Assembly (NCBI RefSeq): GCF_014195685.1
Contig: NZ_JACICF010000001.1
Location: 1,311,317 to 1,375,316, forward strand
DNA: 64,000 nt
From: Sphingomicrobium lutaoense
Lineage (GTDB): Bacteria; Pseudomonadota; Alphaproteobacteria; Sphingomonadales; Sphingomonadaceae
Reading direction: 5' to 3'
Part shown: positions 30,141 through 38,640 of the stretch, piece by piece
Position numbering within the stretch: the first letter of the stretch is position 1
Layout: each line of letters begins with the position of its first letter
Notes under the pieces: generated by a model
Databases searched by the model: none
What the model saw: the letters and a program-made list of their open reading frames with translations, nothing else
Told to the model about the DNA's origin: nothing
Program-made: the position numbers and the translations under genes

Positions 30141-30143
30141 AGC
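29964..30143 (-). pseudogene. amidohydrolase C-terminal remnant
   Basis: Translated on the minus strand this fragment reads AEALGRSGHVPAIEVGRY, then ADMVVVAGDPLRDI and finally VEEMVPWALQHQ and a stop. It is collinear with the last 60 residues of amidohydrolase A, but interrupted by an in-frame TAG (30015-30017) where A has Lys. It has no N-terminal part: the homology stops exactly where the foreign insert begins. Confidence 0.85.
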
Positions 30144-30519
30144 TTGGTTTTTGGCTCTCGAAAATGGCTCGATTCCGCTTCTCCTCCTCGGGGAAGTTTC
30201 TCGTGATCTCCTTTATGAGGAGTAAAAAAATGAGGGCTGCGAACACGCCGACCACGAGAGCGACTAGGTATTGCTGCTCCAGATAGACCAGTAGTCCTAC
30301 GGCGATCCCAACCAAACCGAAGAGTGCAATATGCAAAACCCACTCTTTAGGGCTTGCACGATATTTGGCGTGAACGCCCACCGGCCAGTTCTGCGAAAGT
30401 TCCTGATAGATTCGCCCCCCGATCAAAAGGCTCAATTGCCGATGTAATTTTACCAGCAAGAGGAAAGATGTAGCTATAGAAAAAAGCGCAACCAGCCCGA
30501 CGTCCCACACTATCTGCAT
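30139..30519 (-). CDS. three-helix membrane protein in low-GC insert (126 aa)
   Basis: 126-aa protein with three hydrophobic helices (about residues 3-25, 60-80 and 84-102) and a charged C-terminus (NFPEEEKRNRAIFE). Start ATG 30519. Base composition is visibly lower in GC (near 50%) than its neighbours, with A-runs and rare codons, indicating transfer. The stop TGA sits at the border of the left repeat, so the natural C-terminus may have been cut or changed. No family recognised. It lies alone between the two direct repeats. Confidence 0.65.
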   Translation of the reverse strand: MQIVWDVGLVALFSIATSFLLLVKLHRQLSLLIGGRIYQELSQNWPVGVHAKYRASPKEWVLHIALFGLVGIAVGLLVYLEQQYLVALVVGVFAALIFLLLIKEITRNFPEEEKRNRAIFESQKPS

Positions 30520-30547
30520 ACGTCAGCACCTGCCGCCGCCGCCCGCC

Positions 30548-30754
30548 CGAGGGCAAGCCCTGCAGCGAAAATTCGGCTTACTGACGCTGCAAGGCCCAAG
30601 GGACCATCTCCTCCACAGGCGTTCCGCCCTTGATCACCGCCTCGACATTCTCGACTGCCTTGATGTCGCGCAAGGGATCGCCCGCGACCACCACCATGTC
30701 GGCATAGCGGCCGACCTTGATCGTGCCGACATCCGCGCTGCGGCCCAGCGCCTC
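30548..30754. repeat. 207-bp direct repeat, right copy
   Basis: Partner of 29934-30140. On the minus strand it encodes the intact C-terminus of amidohydrolase A and, after its stop, a fossil of the ribosome site, TTG start and signal peptide of amidohydrolase B (LGLAASVSRIFAAGLALG), which then runs into the foreign insert. Confidence 0.9.
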
Positions 30755-31882
30755 GGCGCCGTTGAGGGTCGCCGCGCGGATCGCTTCGAGCGGAGTCATT
30801 CCATATTCGGTCATCACCGAGAATTGCCCCGGCACCCAGCTCGGCGGCATCACGCCGACATCGGATCCGAACACCATCCGTACGCCCGCTTCGTGCGCCT
30901 TGCGGAAATTGTCCCGCTGCGCCTGCGCGATGTCGCGGTCCTTGCGAAGATTGACCTCGAGCACGCCGTTTTTGCGCCCCTCGGACTGGGTATAGTCGGT
31001 GTTGCGGATATCCATCGAGAACCACACCGGTCGAGCGCGGCTGGCGGCTAGGCGGATGCCTTCGTCATCGACGAGGCTGGCATGTTCGATCGTGTCGATG
31101 CCCGCGCGGATCGCGCGCTTAATTCCCTCGGCGCCATGCGCATGCGCCGCCGCGCGCACGCCCCACTGATGCGCCTCGTCGGCGATCGCGCGCAATTCCT
31201 CTTCGGAAAGCTGCGGCTGCCCGGGTTCGGTATTCATCGAGAAGACCCCGCCGGTAGCGCAGACCTTGATTACCTCGGCGCCGAACTTGCGCTGGCGCCG
31301 GACCTGGTAGCGTAGCTCGTCGACGCCGTCGCCAATCCCCTCTTCCTTGCCATCCTTCTCGAGGCTGGGGGGAAGAAAAGTGCTATCGCAATGCCCGCCG
31401 GTCGCGCCCAGCGAATAGCCTGCCGGGACGATCCGCGGGCCGACGACATAGCCATCCTCGATCGCCTGCTTCAGCCCGATCGCGGCGCGCTGGGTACTGC
31501 CGACCTGGCGCACCGTGGTGAAGCCCAGCTTGAGCATCGCTTCGCCCGCCGGGACCGCCGTGATCGGCCAGAAGCTGTCAGTATATTGGTAGCCGCGATA
31601 GCCGCCGATATTGGCGGGCCTGTCGAGATGGACATGCATGTCGATAAAGCCCGGCAGGAGCGTCTTGCCGGCATGGTCGATATGACGGTCCTCGCGCGAT
31701 AGCGGCGGCGGCTCGCCGGTCCCGATCGAACGGATGCGCCCGTCGTCACCGACGCGGATGAGCGGGCGCTCGACATAGCGCCCCCGCTCGACGTCGAGAT
31801 AGCGGTCGGCAGTGATATAGGTGTCGGCGGCAGCGGCACCCGGCACAGCAGCGCCGAGCGCCAGCAGAATCGCAAATCGCAT
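30578..31882 (-). CDS. exported metal-dependent amidohydrolase (copy A)
   Basis: 434-aa paralogue of the amidohydrolase downstream. ATG 31882 gives a signal peptide (MRFAILLALGAAVPGAAA); upstream in-frame codons are not conserved. Metal-site segments: DMHVHLDRP, IKVCATGG, AHAHGAEG, IEHASL and FGSDVGV. Its C-terminus lies in the right-hand direct repeat. The two paralogues were probably once directly adjacent, with the downstream ribosome site inside this gene's 3' end. Likely periplasmic; the substrate is not determined. Confidence 0.85.
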   Translation of the reverse strand: MRFAILLALGAAVPGAAAADTYITADRYLDVERGRYVERPLIRVGDDGRIRSIGTGEPPPLSREDRHIDHAGKTLLPGFIDMHVHLDRPANIGGYRGYQYTDSFWPITAVPAGEAMLKLGFTTVRQVGSTQRAAIGLKQAIEDGYVVGPRIVPAGYSLGATGGHCDSTFLPPSLEKDGKEEGIGDGVDELRYQVRRQRKFGAEVIKVCATGGVFSMNTEPGQPQLSEEELRAIADEAHQWGVRAAAHAHGAEGIKRAIRAGIDTIEHASLVDDEGIRLAASRARPVWFSMDIRNTDYTQSEGRKNGVLEVNLRKDRDIAQAQRDNFRKAHEAGVRMVFGSDVGVMPPSWVPGQFSVMTEYGMTPLEAIRAATLNGAEALGRSADVGTIKVGRYADMVVVAGDPLRDIKAVENVEAVIKGGTPVEEMVPWALQRQ

Positions 31883-31939
31883 GGCAGTTCCCCAGTTACG
31901 CGGACATGAGATTAATCCGCGCGACGGGAACGGCAAGCG

Positions 31940-33355
31940 TCAGATGTGCAACACCCGCCCATAGGCCGCGAGGACGCTTTCATGCATCATCTCGCTCAGC
32001 GTGGGATGCGGGAAGACGGTGTTCATGAAATCCTCTTCCACCAGTTCGGCCTGCTTGCCCACGGTATAACCCTGGATGAGTTCGGTGACTTCGGCGCCGA
32101 TCATGTGCGCGCCAAGGAGTTCGCCCGTCTCGGCATCGAACACGGTCTTGATAAAGCCCTCGGTCTCGCCCAGCGCGATCGCCTTGCCATTGCCGATGAA
32201 GGGGAATTTACCGACCTTGACCTTGTGTCCCGCTTCCTTGGCGGCCTTCTCGGTCATGCCCACCGAGGCGACCTGCGGATGGCAATAGGTGCAGCCCGGG
32301 ATATTCTTCACGTCCATCGCGTGGGGATGAACATCCTTGTTGCCCATTTCCTGCGCGATCGCCTCGACGCAGATGATGCCTTCATGGCTCGCCTTGTGCG
32401 CCAGCCAGGGCGGCGCGGTGACATCGCCGATCGCCCAGATGCCCTTCACATTAGTGCGGCACATGGCGTCGGTGTCGATATGCCCCTTGGTGGTCTTCAC
32501 CTTGAGCTTGTCGAGGCCGATATTCTCGGTGTTGGGCAGGATGCCGATGGCGACGATGCAGTGGGAGAATTTGCGCTCCTCGACCTTGCCCTTGGCATCC
32601 TTGATCTTGGCGGTGACGCCCGACTTTCCGGCCTTGAGGTCCTCGACCCCCGCGCCCGCCATGATTTCCATGCCCTGCTTCTTGAGGCTCTTGGCGAGTT
32701 CGGCGGAAATATCGTCATCCTCGACCGGCACGATCCGGTCGAGCATCTCGACGACGGTCACATTGGCGCCCATGTCATTGTAGAAGCTCGCGAATTCGAT
32801 TCCGATCGCGCCCGAGCCGATGACCAGCAGGTCCTTGGGCATTTCCTTGGGTACCATCGCGTGGCGATAGGTCCAGATGCGCTCCCCGTCGGCCTTGGCG
32901 AAAGGCAGGTCGCGTGCCCGCGCGCCGGTGGCGACGATGATATGCTTGGCGGCAAGCTGGCTCTTCTTGCCCTTGTCGTCGGTGATGGTGAGCTTGCCGA
33001 CGCCGTCGATATGGCCGGTGCCCATGTGGACGTCGATCTTGTTCTTCTTCATCAGGCCGGTGACGCCCTGGTTCAATTGCTTGGCGACCGCGCGGCTGCG
33101 CGCGACGACCTTGTCGAGGTCCATGCCCACGCCCTCGGCCTTCAGGCCATATTTCTCGGCATGCTTCATATTGTGGAGCACCTCGCCCGAGCGGAGCAGC
33201 GCCTTGGTGGGAATGCAGCCCCAGTTGAGACAGATGCCGCCGAGGCTTTCGCGCTCGACGATCGCGGTCTTGAGGCCGAGCTGCGACGCGCGGATCGCCG
33301 CAACATAGCCGCCGGGCCCCGAGCCGAGGACGATGAGATCGTAATTGTCAGCCAC
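31940..33355 (-). CDS. lpdA: dihydrolipoyl dehydrogenase (pyruvate dehydrogenase-associated E3)
   Basis: 471-aa FAD/NAD disulfide oxidoreductase that reoxidises lipoyl groups. FAD motif GSGPGGYVAA, redox pair Cys42/Cys47 in ICLNWGCIPTK, NAD-binding GSGAIGIEFAS, FAD-binding GDVT, and the C-terminal catalytic His-Glu in HPTLSEMMHES. It sits in the operon with pdhC, so it is assigned to the pyruvate dehydrogenase complex; a second E3 gene accompanies sucAB. Overlaps the preceding membrane protein gene by 8 bases. Confidence 0.96.
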   Translation of the reverse strand: MADNYDLIVLGSGPGGYVAAIRASQLGLKTAIVERESLGGICLNWGCIPTKALLRSGEVLHNMKHAEKYGLKAEGVGMDLDKVVARSRAVAKQLNQGVTGLMKKNKIDVHMGTGHIDGVGKLTITDDKGKKSQLAAKHIIVATGARARDLPFAKADGERIWTYRHAMVPKEMPKDLLVIGSGAIGIEFASFYNDMGANVTVVEMLDRIVPVEDDDISAELAKSLKKQGMEIMAGAGVEDLKAGKSGVTAKIKDAKGKVEERKFSHCIVAIGILPNTENIGLDKLKVKTTKGHIDTDAMCRTNVKGIWAIGDVTAPPWLAHKASHEGIICVEAIAQEMGNKDVHPHAMDVKNIPGCTYCHPQVASVGMTEKAAKEAGHKVKVGKFPFIGNGKAIALGETEGFIKTVFDAETGELLGAHMIGAEVTELIQGYTVGKQAELVEEDFMNTVFPHPTLSEMMHESVLAAYGRVLHI

Positions 33356-33758
33356 TTGGCGAACTCCTGTCTAAATCTGGACCTGCGGACCGGCGATCCG
33401 CGAAACGGAAGGTGAGAACGAAGATGATGGCGCTCGCCCCTCCCGCCAATCCGCCTTTCCAGGGAAACTCCCCGACCAGCGGATAGAGGATGAGGACCGG
33501 CCCGATAAGGCAAATGGCCGTCGTGAACAACAGCCGCCCCGCCGCGCTCGATGCGCGCGGCGCGAAACGATAGGCAGGCCAGGCCAGCAATATGCAGACC
33601 GCGAGCGCGAACGGCCCCGCGAGCGAATAGGCAAAGACAAGATCATCGCCGCCGATGCTTTGCCATTCGCCGAACTGGTCGAGCGCGAGAAAGAGCAAGG
33701 GGACCAGGGCCGCGGCAGCCAGCGCTGCCACCAGCACCCGCAACAGCTCCTTCGTCAC
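33348..33758 (-). CDS. small membrane protein in the pdhC-lpdA operon
   Basis: 136-aa protein with four predicted helices (about residues 7-27, 40-62, 74-95 and 103-118) and a polar Arg/Asp/Ser tail. It lies between an acyl-CoA thioesterase gene and lpdA and overlaps lpdA by 8 bases. No family recognised; not a known component of the pyruvate dehydrogenase complex. Confidence 0.7.
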   Translation of the reverse strand: MTKELLRVLVAALAAAALVPLLFLALDQFGEWQSIGGDDLVFAYSLAGPFALAVCILLAWPAYRFAPRASSAAGRLLFTTAICLIGPVLILYPLVGEFPWKGGLAGGASAIIFVLTFRFADRRSAGPDLDRSSPSG

Positions 33759-33764
33759 CGGTCT

Positions 33765-34130
33765 TCAGCCATCGCGGACGGGCCGCTTGCGATTGTCGGC
33801 ATCGACCGCCACGAAGGTGAAAAGGCCGCTGGCGACCTCCTGCTCGGCCTCGCCGTCGCGCTCGCGCCCGAGCGCGCGGGCGCGGATGGTCATCGAGGTC
33901 CGCCCCTCGCGCTCCATTTCGGCATAGACGCTGAGTTCATCGCCCACTTCCATCGCACCGGGAAATTCGAGGTCGGTCGCGGCGACCACAACCGCCTTGC
34001 CCTTCGAATGGCGCGAGGCGAGCGAGCCCGCCGCAAGCGCCATCTGGCTCATCAGCCAGCCGCCGAAAATCCCGCCATAGGGATTGGTGTCGGACGGCAT
34101 CGCCGTGACGCGGATGAGGGGTTCAGGCAC
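33765..34130 (-). CDS. acyl-CoA thioesterase (hotdog, YciA/ACOT type)
   Basis: 121-aa hotdog thioesterase. The motif MPSDTNPYGGIFGGWLMSQM carries the Asn and Gly-Gly active-site turn and ATDLEFPGAMEVGDE the following strand. It is expected to cleave acyl-CoA, perhaps acetyl- or short-chain CoA esters. The location between pdhC and lpdA suggests coordination with acetyl-CoA supply. Confidence 0.88.
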   Translation of the reverse strand: MPEPLIRVTAMPSDTNPYGGIFGGWLMSQMALAAGSLASRHSKGKAVVVAATDLEFPGAMEVGDELSVYAEMEREGRTSMTIRARALGRERDGEAEQEVASGLFTFVAVDADNRKRPVRDG

Positions 34131-34151
34131 AGCGGGCGTCCTTCCGACCTG

Positions 34152-35456
34152 CTACGCCACCATTCCCAGCGGATTCTCGACCAGTTCCTTGAAGACTTTC
34201 ATCAGCCGCGCGCCGTCAGCGCCGTCGATGGCGCGGTGGTCGAAGCTGCCGGTGGCGCTCATCACCGTCGCGATCTGCAGGCTGTCGTCGATGACATAGG
34301 GCCGCTTTTCGCCCGCGCTGATCGCCATGATCATCGCCTGGGGCGGATTGATCACCGCATCGAACTGCTTGATCCCGAACATGCCCATGTTCGAAAGGCT
34401 CGCGGTGCCGCCCTGATATTCGTGCGGCTGCAACTTGCCTTCCTTGGCACGCTCGGCCAGCTCCTTCATCTCGGTCGAGATTTTCGACAGCGACTTGTCA
34501 TTGGCCCCGACGATGATCGGGGTAATGAGGCCGCCCGGGATGCTCACCGCGACCGAGACATCGGCGCGCTCATATTTGATGAGTTCGCCGTCGCCGAAGC
34601 TGACATTGCATTCGGGCACTTCCATCAACGCGACGCCCAGCGCCTTGATGAGCATGTCGTTGACCGACAGCTTGATGCCGCGGCTTTCGAGGCCCGCATT
34701 CATTTCGCTGCGCAGCTTCAGAAGCTTGTCGAGCCGGATATCGACGGTGAGATAGATGTGCGGGATCTGTTGCTTCGCTTCGGTCAGGCGGCGCGCGATC
34801 GTCTTGCGCATGTTCGACAGCTTCTCGACGCTGTGCGGAATGTCGCCCGGATCGACCGTCTGTGCCTGCGGCGTGGGTGCGGCGGCTTTCTGCGGCGCAG
34901 CGGCGGCTCCGCCTGCCTTGTCGCCAAGATCGGCGCGAACGATCCGTCCACCCGGTCCCGAACCCTTGATGTTGGTGAGGTCGATGCCCTGCGCTTCGGC
35001 GAGGCGGCGTGCCAGCGGCGAGGCCTTCACCCGTTCGCCGTCCTTGCGCGGCGCGGCGGGCGCCTTGACGCCTTCGGCCTCGGCGGGAACGGCCTTTTTC
35101 TCGGGCTTGGGCGCTTCGTCGCGACCATAGCCCTTCTGCGCGGGCTGGGCCTCGGCCTTCTCTTCCTTCTTCTCTTGCTTGGCAGGCGCGGCGGCGGGCG
35201 CATCGACGCTCTCGCCTTCCTCGCCCAGCATCGCGATGACCGTGCCGACGGCGACATTGTCAGTGCCTTCCTCGACGAGGATCTTGAGCACGGTGCCTTC
35301 GTCGACCGCCTCGAATTCCATCGTCGCCTTGTCGGTCTCGATCTCGGCGAGGAGATCGCCCGAGGCCACCTCGTCGCCTTCCTTGACCAGCCATTTGGCA
35401 AGCGTTCCTTCCTCCATCGTCGGAGACAAGGCAGGCATTTTGAGTTCGGTGGCCAT
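34152..35456 (-). CDS. pdhC: pyruvate dehydrogenase complex E2 (dihydrolipoamide acetyltransferase)
   Basis: 434-aa E2 subunit. ATG 35456 ([17 protein letters not shown]) begins a single lipoyl domain with the lipoylated Lys in ETDKATMEF; an Ala/Lys/Glu-rich linker leads to the E3-binding domain ([15 protein letters not shown], near 135-170) and the catalytic core ending in [15 protein letters not shown] with the active His and Asp. pdhA and pdhB, normally just upstream, are absent; the divergent neighbour is a stress protein gene. Confidence 0.95.
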   Translation of the reverse strand: MATELKMPALSPTMEEGTLAKWLVKEGDEVASGDLLAEIETDKATMEFEAVDEGTVLKILVEEGTDNVAVGTVIAMLGEEGESVDAPAAAPAKQEKKEEKAEAQPAQKGYGRDEAPKPEKKAVPAEAEGVKAPAAPRKDGERVKASPLARRLAEAQGIDLTNIKGSGPGGRIVRADLGDKAGGAAAAPQKAAAPTPQAQTVDPGDIPHSVEKLSNMRKTIARRLTEAKQQIPHIYLTVDIRLDKLLKLRSEMNAGLESRGIKLSVNDMLIKALGVALMEVPECNVSFGDGELIKYERADVSVAVSIPGGLITPIIVGANDKSLSKISTEMKELAERAKEGKLQPHEYQGGTASLSNMGMFGIKQFDAVINPPQAMIMAISAGEKRPYVIDDSLQIATVMSATGSFDHRAIDGADGARLMKVFKELVENPLGMVA

Positions 35457-35600
35457 CGTGAAGATTCTTTCCCTTGTTGATCGGCATCCCACAAGCGCAT
35501 CAGGGGCGGTGCGGTCAAGGCCCGTGGACGCTCCACGCTTGCACGCGCCGCGCTTTTCGCGCAGCCTGACCGGCAGTCGGGGGCAAAAGGAGGGCCATGC

Positions 35601-36059
35601 GTGTCGAACACCTATCTGGTGATCATGAAAGAAGCGCCCGAGGCCCGTCTCGCGCTCCGCTTCGCCGCGCGCCGCGCTGCCAAGACCGACCGCAAGGTCG
35701 AAGTGCTCGCCGTGGTCGAGCCGCAGGATTTCGCGGCCTGGGGCGGCGTACAGGCAGCAATGGAAGAAGAAGAACGGCTACGCCTCGAGGCCACCATCGC
35801 TTCGACGGTGGGCGAACTGGTCGAGGAAACCGGCGTCAAGCCCAAGATCACCGTCCGATCGGGCGACAGCATCAAGGTCATCTGCAAGGAAATCGCCGAG
35901 CGCGACGATGTCGCCGCGCTGGTGCTTGGCGCCGCGCCCGGTGCCAATCCGGGGCCGATCGTCAAATATTTCACCGGTGAAGGCGCGGGCGACCTGCCCT
36001 GCCCCGTCCTCCTCATCCCGGGCGGGATGGACGACGACCGGATCGAGGAATTGAGCTAG
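35601..36059 (+). CDS. universal stress protein family
   Basis: 152-aa UspA-fold protein. GTG at 35601 preceded by AAAAGGAGGG. The N-terminal strand is followed by a helix rich in Ala and Arg ([21 protein letters not shown]), and the nucleotide-binding-type loop [18 protein letters not shown], where the canonical G-2x-G-9x-G motif is only partly kept. Its 3' end overlaps the convergent GAF protein gene by 4 bases. Probably a stress-induced regulatory or nucleotide-binding protein. Confidence 0.8.
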   Translation: MSNTYLVIMKEAPEARLALRFAARRAAKTDRKVEVLAVVEPQDFAAWGGVQAAMEEEERLRLEATIASTVGELVEETGVKPKITVRSGDSIKVICKEIAERDDVAALVLGAAPGANPGPIVKYFTGEGAGDLPCPVLLIPGGMDDDRIEELS

Positions 36060-36535
36060 AACGCGCCGACCAGCACTTCGGCCAGCCGAACGCAGCCTGC
36101 CTCGTCATCCTCGTCGAACCGGTCGGGCTTGGGACTGTCGAGATCGAGCACGCCGATCAATTCGCCATCCTTGACGAGCGGCACCACCAGTTCGCTGTTC
36201 GAAGCAGAATCGCAGGCGATATGTCCTGAGAAGGCATGGACATCGGCGACGCGCTGCACCTCGCCCGTCTGGGCCGCCATGCCGCACACGCCCTTGCCGA
36301 AGGGAATGCGGATGCAGGCCGCGCGCCCCTGGAAAGGCCCCAGCACCAGTTCGCCGCCGACATTGCGGTAAAAGCCCGCCCAGTTGAGGTCGGGCAGTGT
36401 TTCCCAGATCAGTGCCGAGGCATTGGCCATGTTGGCGATGCCGTCCTTCTCACCGGTGACGAGCGCCTCGAGCGCCTTTGCCAACTCGTCATACATGGCG
36501 GCCTTGTCGCTCGTGTCGATCGCGAAATCATACAT
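36056..36535 (-). CDS. msrC: GAF-domain free methionine-(R)-sulfoxide reductase
   Basis: 159-aa single GAF-domain protein matching the fRMsr (YebR/MsrC) family, which reduces free methionine-R-sulfoxide. NWAGFYRNVGGELVLGPFQG, CIRIPFGKGVCGMAA and HIACDSASNSELVVPL contain the three conserved cysteines. The start is shared (one-base overlap) with the stop of arfB upstream. Confidence 0.9.
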   Translation of the reverse strand: MYDFAIDTSDKAAMYDELAKALEALVTGEKDGIANMANASALIWETLPDLNWAGFYRNVGGELVLGPFQGRAACIRIPFGKGVCGMAAQTGEVQRVADVHAFSGHIACDSASNSELVVPLVKDGELIGVLDLDSPKPDRFDEDDEAGCVRLAEVLVGAF

Positions 36536-36948
36536 CAGTGCTGCACCTTCCCGCGCAATTTCTTGGTCTGCCCGCGCTTCACCTTGGCGTCGACGCGCTT
36601 GGCCTTGGCGGCACGGCTCGGTTTCGTTTTCCTGCGCTTCTTGGGCTGCACATGGGCCTTGGCAATCATCTCGGCAAGCCGCGCGCGCGCTTCCTCCCGA
36701 TTGCTGTCCTGGCTGCGCGAGGCCTTGCAGGTGATGATGATATCGGCCCGGTCCTTGGTGACCTTGCTCCCCGCGATATGGCGCAAGCGATTGAGGACGC
36801 GCGGCGCCAGCCCCAAAGCCGCCAGCCGGACACGAAGCTGGACGCCCGTTTCCGAGGTGTTGGCATGCTGACCGCCCGGCCCGGTCCCCGCGAGGAAGGT
36901 CTCGCTCAGCGCTTCCTCGGGGATGCGCACCTCATCCGGCGACATCAT
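36535..36948 (-). CDS. arfB: ArfB-type peptidyl-tRNA hydrolase (ribosome rescue)
   Basis: 137-aa protein with a release-factor-like catalytic domain: SETFLAGTGPGGQHANTSETGV contains the GGQ (residues 25-27), then a basic C-terminal tail (PKKRRKTKPSRAAKAKR) that enters the empty mRNA channel of stalled ribosomes. ATG-ATG at 36948/36945; the gene begins inside the RluA gene. It should free peptidyl-tRNA from ribosomes without a stop codon. Confidence 0.9.
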   Translation of the reverse strand: MMSPDEVRIPEEALSETFLAGTGPGGQHANTSETGVQLRVRLAALGLAPRVLNRLRHIAGSKVTKDRADIIITCKASRSQDSNREEARARLAEMIAKAHVQPKKRRKTKPSRAAKAKRVDAKVKRGQTKKLRGKVQH

Positions 36949-37588
36949 TCTTCCATTCCGCAAAGCGCTCGGGCAGCGGCGCGACGCCTTCCAGCGGATC
37001 GCCTTTCTTGCGCGGCACCGTCAGCTTCCAGGCGTGGAGCATCATCTCGCCGCCGGGATAGCCGTAGACGCGGTCGCCGATGATGCCATGGCCCAGCCCC
37101 TCGCGCGCATGCACGCGGATCTGATGGGTGCGCCCCGTCAGCGGCATGAAAAGGACAAGGCTTCTGTCCTCGCGCACCGCAAGCCTGCGCCAGCGCGTCC
37201 GCGCGGGCTTTCCATCGGGATCGCCCACCATCTTCCAGCCACTCTCGGCGCTCGACTGCTTGGACAGCGGAAGTTCAATCACCCCTTCCTCCTCGCCGAC
37301 TTCGCCGCCAACCAGCGCGACATAGCTTTTCTCGGCAAGATGCTGTTCGAACACCTGCTGGAACCAGCGCCGCGCCGGCTGGTGGCGGGCAAAAAGCAGG
37401 CAGCCCGACGTGTCCTGGTCGAGCCGGTGCATCGCAACCGGCGGCCGCTTGTAGTTGAGGCGCAATTCATCGATCCGCGCCTCGATGCTGTCGCCGCCCT
37501 TGCGGGGTGCATCGACCGGCAGGCCCGCGGGCTTGTCGAGCAAAATGACGTCGGCATCGACGAAAAGAATATGGTCTTCCAGGGACAT
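36932..37588 (-). CDS. RluA-family pseudouridine synthase
   Basis: 218-aa RNA pseudouridine synthase. Catalytic Asp is in AMHRLDQDTSGCLLFA; LDKPAGLPVDAP at the N-terminus and TGRTHQIRVHAREGLGHGIIGD near the C-terminus are family hallmarks. No S4 domain, as in the RluA/RluE-like short enzymes, so it may act on 23S rRNA or tRNA. I prefer ATG 37588 (MSLEDHILFVDAD) over the longer frame. Confidence 0.88.
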   Translation of the reverse strand: MSLEDHILFVDADVILLDKPAGLPVDAPRKGGDSIEARIDELRLNYKRPPVAMHRLDQDTSGCLLFARHQPARRWFQQVFEQHLAEKSYVALVGGEVGEEEGVIELPLSKQSSAESGWKMVGDPDGKPARTRWRRLAVREDRSLVLFMPLTGRTHQIRVHAREGLGHGIIGDRVYGYPGGEMMLHAWKLTVPRKKGDPLEGVAPLPERFAEWKNDVAG

Positions 37589-37639
37589 GGAACGCGCCCT
37601 CGCATGGCGTTTCCCTACAGACAAGCCTTGATCGAAACT

Positions 37640-37750
37640 GAGTCTTTGGGGTCACGCCCCCGCAAAAAGAACAAAAATTAACCTTTTCAACCTTTGTTAA
37701 CCTTTTGCCGCCAGATAGGTCATGGTTAATGGACGCTTAGACGTCGTTAA
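37640..37750 (+). promoter_or_regulatory. ctrA upstream control region
   Basis: Contains GAGTC (37640-37644), a GANTC site for CcrM methylation; three AACCTTT direct repeats (37680, 37689, 37699) on one helical face at 9-10 bp spacing; TTAA boxes at 37678 and 37697; and TTAA-N7-TTAG (37726-37740), close to the CtrA binding consensus TTAA-N7-TTAA. This layout suggests methylation-sensitive, autoregulated transcription as in Caulobacter; inferred. Confidence 0.6.
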
Positions 37751-37814
37751 AGGCCCGCAGGGATTTTGCACGAACCGGTGCTGAAGTCGGGCGCAGTAAC
37801 GGGGGAAAGAACAG

Positions 37815-38522
37815 ATGCGGGTACTCCTGATCGAAGATGAGGCCACGATCGCGCAGAGCATTGAGCTCATGTTGTCGACCGAAGGCTTCAACACCTACAC
37901 CACCGATCTGGGCGAAGAGGGCCTCGATCTGGGCAAGCTCTACGATTACGACATCATTCTTCTCGACCTCAACCTGCCCGATATGCACGGTTATGACGTC
38001 CTGAAGAAACTGCGCACCGCCAAGGTGCAGACGCCGGTCCTCATCCTGTCGGGCATCGGCGAAATGGATTCCAAGGTGCGCGCGCTGGGCTTCGGCGCCG
38101 ACGATTATGTCACCAAGCCTTTCCACCGCGACGAACTCGTTGCCCGCATCCACGCGATCGTCCGCCGTTCGAAGGGCCATTCGCAGTCGGTCATCCGCAC
38201 CGGCAAGCTGGCGGTCAACCTCGATGCCAAGACGGTCGAAGTGGATGGCAACCGCGTCCACCTTACGGGCAAGGAATATGCGATGCTGGAGCTTCTCTCG
38301 CTCCGCAAGGGCACCACGCTCACCAAGGAAATGTTCCTCAACCATCTCTATGGCGGGATGGACGAGCCCGAACTCAAGATCATCGACGTCTTCATCTGCA
38401 AGCTTCGCAAGAAATTGAGCCTCGCTTGCGGGGGCGACAATTATATCGAGACGGTCTGGGGCCGCGGCTATGTGCTGCGCGACCAGGAAGAAGACAAGGG
38501 CGCCGACGAAGCGGCGGCCTGA
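37815..38522 (+). CDS. ctrA: cell-cycle response regulator CtrA
   Basis: 235-aa OmpR-family regulator. Receiver domain residues 1-115 with phosphoacceptor Asp51 ([12 protein letters not shown]) and Lys in [11 protein letters not shown]; a winged-helix DNA-binding domain follows ([39 protein letters not shown]). It ends in DEAAA, resembling the C-terminal alanine signal through which ClpXP degrades Caulobacter CtrA. It controls cell cycle and polar functions in alphaproteobacteria. Own promoter region and terminator. Confidence 0.97.
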   Translation: MRVLLIEDEATIAQSIELMLSTEGFNTYTTDLGEEGLDLGKLYDYDIILLDLNLPDMHGYDVLKKLRTAKVQTPVLILSGIGEMDSKVRALGFGADDYVTKPFHRDELVARIHAIVRRSKGHSQSVIRTGKLAVNLDAKTVEVDGNRVHLTGKEYAMLELLSLRKGTTLTKEMFLNHLYGGMDEPELKIIDVFICKLRKKLSLACGGDNYIETVWGRGYVLRDQEEDKGADEAAA

Positions 38523-38558
38523 AAGAATTAGAAAGTCTGGCGGGAGCCAATGGGGCTA

Positions 38559-38596
38559 AGGGCGGCGTCCGGGGGGAACGCCGCCCTTTCTTTTTG
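38559..38596 (+). terminator. intrinsic terminator of ctrA
   Basis: Stem AAGGGCGGCGT pairing with ACGCCGCCCTT, loop of nine mostly G bases, followed by TCTTTTT. Strong bidirectionally placed end between ctrA and convergent bpt. Confidence 0.9.
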
Positions 38597-38640
38597 ACCC
38601 TATGAGCGCGTGACCCGGACCGTTAGCAACCGCAAGAAGT

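Noticed and set aside
33660-35480. 606-codon plus-strand frame
   Set aside because: Covers pdhC and neighbours on the opposite strand; conserved E2 and thioesterase motifs are on the minus strand.
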